Shown piece by piece: positions 59,601 to 64,000 of a stretch of 64,000 nt of DNA. How positions within the stretch are numbered: the stretch's first letter is position 1; every line of letters starts with the position of its first letter. The stretch lies in the NCBI RefSeq assembly GCF_016808095.1, contig NC_068973.1, positions 1-64,000 of the forward strand, read 5' to 3'. The DNA is from Vigna angularis (Eukaryota > Streptophyta > Magnoliopsida > Fabales > Fabaceae). The position numbers were made by a program, and so were the translations under genes. Below the pieces are notes generated by a model. That model did no database searches. It had not been told where the DNA came from and saw only the letters and a program-made list of their open reading frames with translations.

Positions 59601-62264
59601 AAGCAAACTACAAAATTGTTGGTCAAATATTGATGGCAAAGAGGAAAAAGCTATTTTAGAGACCTTGTATGGCACATGGTATTGACCTAATGTTGGAAGA
59701 TTATGAGAAGAAGATACTGATTCATGAGACAATTCCGAAAGGTAAGAAAATTACAACATTTATCTATTCAAGAACTTCTTTAATTTCTCTATTATAACAT
59801 TTCACAAAAGAAAGAGCAACCATATTTCAAAAAATTTGTCATTCATGTATTGAGCTTGACATGTAGCTCCTCAGAACGTAAGGATAATTGGAGTTCCTTT
59901 GATATACTAAGTTAATATTAATGAGAAAATATATTTATAATAGAATTACTAGTCTATTAGTTGCTTATCATATTTGTCTTTGCATTTGTTTAGGTCTACA
60001 TAAAGATAAAAAATAGGCTAAAGCAAATCACAATGAACGATGTTGTTTTTGTTATGGCTAATTCAAAATTAACGAAGAAGAAGCAAACAAGAAAACCAGT
60101 TCAAATTAATATTGATGATTGTTCATCTGATGATCAATAGGCCATGGAAGATGAGCGTGAGAAGAATGGAGCACTAGGTTTGGATGTAGACAACTTGGAT
60201 TTGGATGAAAGCTTGGTTACAATCCAAGTTGAAAAGGACGATACTCTACATCAGCATTAAGACATTATTGATAAGATAAAGGAGATGGAATTGGAAATGA
60301 TGGAGTTGAAGGTATATGTGTAGATTATGATTTTATCTTACAAGATTATTTGCTTTAGATGAATTATTATCTTGTAACTAGGACAGTATTCTTATTTGGA
60401 AATGGGACGGAGCTAAGGTTTACTATTTTGTAACTAGGAAGGAGTTACTCTCCTACGTAACTAGGATGCACGGTTTACACTTCTAATGATTTACTGTTTC
60501 ATATGTTTATTATACTGTTTTATGTTTGTCATATTGAATTGAAGTTCCATTACGAGTGTTGAGAGAGATATAATGATTTGGTGCACACATATTTGAAGTT
60601 CATAAATTTTGTTAGGATTCGTGTCTCCCAATTCACGGTTCATACATTTGTAGTAAGATCTCGATTCTAACAGTTGATCAAAAGCTATGACTAACAGTGA
60701 CAGTACAAGTTTTTCTACTTAAGAGTGTAGTAGACCAAATGCCAATATTTGATAATGACTTTGCATACTTGGCCTTTACCACAGGTCAATTGATGTTATG
60801 TGCAACAATCTCCCCTTAGCAATTGTCTTAATGGGAATCTAACTCGTAACCTTAACTCTGATACTAATTGTTTGATTGAGCACTTATCATTAAGCTAAAA
60901 ACTATAAATGATAGTCAAGGTGCAACTCTTTTTAATTAAAGCTTAACAGCCAAAGCACGACAATTTGATTGGCCAAATAGGTTTTTGTAAAATTGGATTG
61001 TGAACTCGTAAGAGTTTACTTAGGATAAAAATATATGAAAATACCTATAAATAAAATATTAATTTAATATTATATAATGTTATAAAAAACTTTTTATATT
61101 TTTTTACTGTACTAGGGAACCATGAAATTGTTCTCAGTGTATTTTGCAAAAATCGTGACCAAAAAACAAATAAATCCAGTGTTGTATTAGGCTTTTTTCT
61201 AAACTCGCGATTTTAGATAACCATGACTACAAGGATAACTGGGACAAAATAAATATGGGGACTAGTGCACTGAGGATCAATTTAATTCATTCTGAGTTCG
61301 TCGTCTTTTAGTTGGATCAATGAGGGTAAGTTTGGGACAAAAGGTTGTGGATGAAAAGGGAAGGGAGGAAAGTCATGCTCAAAGTGTGAAACCTTCCACT
61401 CTTGATTATTTTATCTTAGTTCAAAAATAAAAACCTGAATCTCTTTTCCCCTTCCATCTAAAATCCTCATTATTGTTGTGAAAATTATATAGTTCTTCCA
61501 ATTTAGTAATTAAAAACCATATCCATTTCCTGGAAACAGCTCTATCCAAACATCAAGTAACTTGATCTGTGGACAGGAATAGAACACAGTACAAAATACA
61601 AAACAAATAAGCATACATGATTGGCTAACTAAAATAGTTGACTGATATTGATATACACAAGGATTAAAAATGGTCAAAAAGAAGCAAGAACGCTTCCATG
61701 TAACAATCCGTGAGAGTTAACAAAGGAAAAACTGAAACAGTGAACCATCCATTCACTTTGGAATCTGGCGATAACCAGTGAAATTGGCATATCCAAAAGG
61801 CAACTGAAGTTTACCTGATTCAAAATTTTCTGACTGGCTTCATCAGACAGCTTGCTTTTGGAAGAAGGAAGACGATCCTGGTCAACTTGAGACTGCTGCA
61901 CGGTAGAATCAGAACTAACATAATACTGATGTGGGTGATGATGAGGTCGGTAGTGAACTGGAACGTGATGCTGATGGCCAAGATTATGATGGTGATTCTG
62001 TACCGGGACGACATGACCTTGAATCGGTAAATGGGGCGGTGAATAAACGTGTACCATACTAGAAGCTGGAGGAGGAGGTGGTACAACAAGCCTGGGTTGC
62101 TGCAAATCGGCCCGTGGGGTTGCTCGAGTTGGCACAAATTCTGGTGCCTGGGCGTTAAGCCGGCTAAAAGATCCGTTTCTTGAAAGAGATGGATCTGACT
62201 GCAACTGTGATGTGGATGAAGGCGGCGAGATATCTGGAGTTTCTGAGAGTGACTCATGAGCCAT
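53631..62264 (-). CDS. LARP6: La-related protein 6, PAM2-containing type (LARP6b/c-like), 10 exons
   Basis: Exons: 62264-61815, 58163-58082, 57810-57716, 57586-57515, 57330-57251, 57140-57041, 56394-56347, 56252-56184, 54731-54585, 53870-53631. They join in frame to 460 residues, every junction GT-AG. Residues 34-46 (SRLNAQAPEFVPT) form a PAM2 motif, which binds the MLLE domain of poly(A)-binding protein. A Pro/His-rich stretch follows. The La motif spans about 140-230 (VEYYFSDLNLATTDHLMRFI, FVPISVVASFKKIKAL). An RRM-like domain spans about 234-332 (SRIVVAENLPEDH ... LHAFVEYESIELAERA). The C-terminus has an RG-rich stretch (GRSRGRGKGRGR) and a SUZ-C motif (GPRMPDGTRGFSMGRGKP). LARP6 proteins bind RNA and influence mRNA translation, stability or transport in the cytoplasm. 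PAM2 places it with the plant LARP6b/c branch (recalled). Introns 1 (3.65 kb) and 8 (1.85 kb exon 8 end to exon 9 span minus edges, 1452 bp) hold transposon relics. Confidence 0.95.
55130..55790 (-). mobile_element. Ty1/copia 5' end relic in LARP6 intron 8
   Basis: On the minus strand, LTR-like sequence (about 55790-55655) is followed by TGGTATTAGAGCTTCAG at about 55637, a tRNA-Met primer site with one change. A short gag-like frame follows (RDTPSTRKYKPVSPKMEV at about 55340-55430). The rest is absent. It is in the same orientation as LARP6. Confidence 0.55.
58450..59390 (-). mobile_element. Ty1/copia reverse transcriptase/RNase H relic in LARP6 intron 1
   Basis: Minus-strand translation in broken frames shows the reverse-transcriptase active site FVYVDDMIVTG (about 59310-59345). 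It continues with KGIFIFQRKYVLNVFKEKGKI (about 59150-59215) and the RNase H lead GNLVTWRSKK (about 58745-58775). The end reads YIPLGIQLADLFTN near 58520. All are classic copia pol landmarks in the right order. Several stops and frameshifts make it inactive. It lies in the same orientation as LARP6 and its right edge abuts a hAT relic. Confidence 0.85.
59400..60330 (+). mobile_element. hAT transposase relic in LARP6 intron 1
   Basis: The + strand shows WTDKKISLTINFLVNNPKGI (about 59430-59490), a hallmark of the DUF659/hAT transposase core. In other frames, decayed downstream parts follow (near 59600-59760). The C-terminal dimerisation-side part is near 59990-60100 (NRLKQITMNDVVFVMANSKL) with an acidic tail. 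The element is on the opposite strand to LARP6, has frameshifts and stops, and no terminal inverted repeats could be identified. Confidence 0.7.
60331..61814. other. Remainder of LARP6 intron 1
   Basis: AT-rich sequence without recognised gene or element; probable decayed transposon sequence and true intron. Confidence 0.4.
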
Positions 62265-62700
62265 TTTAAAACCTTGTCTTTCCTCTCTTTTTTTGGTTGG
62301 TTTTTTGTTGGACGATCTAGCAGCCTATGCTGTTCAGATCACTTTGCCAGTTTCTTGTGTTTGGAGACGATTTTCTGAATCTCACTGGAGCTTGCAGCTA
62401 AGAAGAATATCAGAGGTTAATCCATTTGTTTGTTCAATCCCAAAATCGGTGTCCTTGGAGAACAATTCTCAAATTTTACGGCTTTCCTAACAGTGAATCA
62501 TTTATAGTGATGACTTTTGATTGACAAAGGCGGACCGGCCCCAAAAGCACTCCGGCCCCAAAAACACTCCGGCCCATACAGACGACCACCAATTATAGGG
62601 TACCGTGTTTTATTTTTATCAGGTCCATAATATCAAAAAATAACTATATTTTATAATACTTCTTAATTAACTTATAATAATATTTTAAGTTATATTTTAA
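62265..62700 (-). promoter_or_regulatory. LARP6 5' leader and promoter
   Basis: Immediately upstream of the LARP6 ATG is a purine-rich (minus strand) leader. Around 62535-62585 there is a small tandem CACTCCGGCCCCAAAA repeat, GC-rich against an AT-rich background, which may be a promoter element. The promoter is bounded at about 62700 by the next Pack-MULE-like element, leaving roughly 430 bp of upstream sequence. Confidence 0.45.
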
Positions 62701-63710
62701 AATAGGTTTAATCATTTACGAAGTTCTTATTTTCCCGTGGAATTTCAATTTAGTCCTTTTATTTCTGAAAATCTCAGTTGGGTTCCAAATTTATAAAAAT
62801 TGCAACAATTGGATCTTTTCCGTTAAATTCTCTCCAACGACGTTAGTGTGTGTTTGACGTGGCACGCTGTACTCAGTTTCTTAACTGACGTGGCTGACTG
62901 AAGCAGAGGCAGCTGAAGCACGTGGATAATAAAATTTTTTAAGTAAACAGAAAATGAAAGTTTTAAACCAAAATTGGGATTCAGATTTTTATTTGATCGA
63001 ATTAGGGATTGAGATTCTTTTGAGTACTTATAGGGTTCGTCCAAAGTTCATTCCATTTCACAAATTGGGGTATCATTTTGGAGATTTAGGGTTTAATCCA
63101 AGTTGACCTTGACTGAGTGTGTGCAGTTGTCGTCATCATCGGAAATAAGTGATTTGAGAAGTTTCTAGGGAAAAAGATCCCAATTTTCAGTGACCTAACC
63201 TTTCCTCCTCTCACATACACCCATATAAATATATACCTTCTGGATCTCCTTCCACCTCTTAACGGATCACAGATTCCATCAAGCTCATTTGAGTCTCCAA
63301 ATTTTTGTTTCAGTTCCGAATGCTCTTAAATTCTGTTGTTTTCTTGTGTTCAAAGAGAAAACATGGCTGAAAGCAGGTACCTTTGCAGTCAATAGTGAAG
63401 GTTACATAGCAGCAGGTTCTTTTTCAACTTTGGAGAGTTCACTCAGCAAATTTCTTTCTTTTCTTTCACTGCTTTTACACTTTCTTTTTGGGAATTATTT
63501 ATTGTCATTGACAATTTGCTGCTCTCTGCAAACCCTTTTCCTTGTACCCGTTTCTTTTTCTACTCCTTAAGTTCACTTTGTTTGAGTCTTCCTTTTTCAT
63601 TGGTTGCTTTACCATAATTTGACAAGGTGGCTCCTTAAAAATCTCATTGTTGATCCACACGGTGTCGGAAAATTTGGCTCTTTTTTTGTCTCTCTATTCT
63701 TGAGTTGAAG

Positions 63711-63854
63711 ATGGAGTGTAGGAGAAAGAGGGATAATCCAAAATCAAACTCCACTTTTCCTTATGAGGTATTGGAAAGAATTCTAGGGATGTTAAAATCT
63801 CGAAAGGACAAAAGCTCGGTTTCTTTGGTTTGCAAAGAGTGGTATAACGCTGAG
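63711..63854 (+). pseudogene. TIR1/AFB auxin-receptor F-box protein, captured N-terminal fragment
   Basis: The ATG at 63711 opens 48 codons matching the F-box of auxin receptors (FPYEVLERILGMLKSRKDKS, then SVSLVCKEWYNAE). TIR1/AFB proteins are about 570-residue F-box/LRR subunits of SCF ubiquitin ligases that bind auxin and Aux/IAA repressors. Here the leucine-rich repeats are absent: after YNAE the sequence runs through a 15-bp duplicated junction into the transposon arm, and a stop follows. Upstream are a TATA-like ATATAAATATATAC at about 63223 and a leader of about 450 bp. A transcript could therefore be made. An F-box-only peptide or an RNA matching the parent gene are the only conceivable products. 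Confidence 0.85.
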
Positions 63855-63867
63855 AGTGGTATAACGC
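63836..63867 (+). repeat. 15-bp direct duplication at the capture junction
   Basis: AGAGTGGTATAACGC occurs at 63836-63850 and 63853-63867, separated by TG. It lies exactly where F-box homology stops and the transposon arm starts. Confidence 0.95.
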
Positions 63868-64000
63868 AAAAAGGTTTAATCATTCACGTGCTCGAGCTGC
63901 CCCTGCTTTAGTCAGCCACGTCAGTTAAGAAACTGACTACAGCGTGCCACGTCAAACACACACTAACGTCGTTGGAGACAATTTAACGGAAAGGATCCAA

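Larger units (their letters stand above)
62701..64000. mobile_element. Pack-MULE-like element carrying an auxin-receptor F-box fragment (runs off the window)
   Basis: The left arm at about 62705-62950 is matched by an inverted copy from about 63872 to the window end (for example GTTAGTGTGTGTTTGACGTG and TTTCTTAACTGACGTGGCTG, both seen in reverse complement on the right). Between the arms lie a TATA-bearing promoter, a leader and the first codons of a TIR1/AFB-type gene. The right arm is cut by the window edge, so its outer end and any target duplication cannot be seen. The left end begins AGGTTTAATCATTTACG. Confidence 0.75.

Noticed and set aside
1..64000. tRNA, rRNA or snoRNA genes
   Set aside because: I looked for the tRNA B-box and rRNA landmarks by eye and saw none; a covariance-model scan would be needed to exclude them.

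Overview
The window looks like the left end of a plant chromosome, most likely a legume and probably Glycine (soybean). It opens with 3.8 kb of CCCTAAA/CCCCAAA telomere-type repeats. The genes have GT-AG introns and plant-only families, and legume-style transposons fill most of the rest. The species call is an inference from repeat style and protein similarity; no search was run.

Layout. 1-3770: degenerate telomere-derived repeats. 3771-11558: gene-poor, with a Mutator-like element (5531-6981) and two AT-rich palindromic elements (about 7052-8427 and 8795-9971). 11559-13740: a three-exon gene on the minus strand for a plastid-type membrane protein of unknown function. 14718-15497: a broken fragment of an E2F-partner DP gene. 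15913-19705: a solo LTR with an exact 5-bp target duplication. It holds a nested palindromic element (16108-17402) and an array of six hairpin-forming repeats. 20055-20960: a collapsed Ty3/gypsy relic. 22039-32452: an ankyrin-repeat/PGG membrane protein gene on the minus strand. Its 8.1-kb second intron holds copia and gypsy relics and, inside the gypsy relic, a young non-autonomous copia-type element (27288-29322). 33114-34495: a Pack-MULE-like element carrying the first coding exon of the proteasome subunit gene RPN9. 36650-52930: a 13-kb higher-order tandem array (alternating 346- and 583-bp units), with a 282-bp tandem repeat on the right, an inverted related unit on the left, and possible terminal inverted repeats outside. 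53631-62264: a ten-exon LARP6 gene (minus strand; La motif, RRM, PAM2 and SUZ-C motifs) with copia and hAT relics in its introns. 62701 to the end: another Pack-MULE-like element, carrying the promoter, leader and first codons of a TIR1/AFB auxin-receptor F-box gene.

Only three genes look intact: the plastid membrane protein, the ankyrin protein and LARP6. All are on the minus strand and spread over about 50 kb, and nothing suggests they act together. The window is mainly a record of transposition: gene-fragment capture by Mutator-like elements, nested insertions and local amplification of short units.

The observations most worth following are (1) the higher-order array and its inverted flanks, which may form one giant foldback-like element; (2) the hairpin repeats in the solo LTR, whose stems vary but stay paired; and (3) the two captured gene fragments, from RPN9 and from an auxin receptor, placed so that they could produce antisense or small RNAs.
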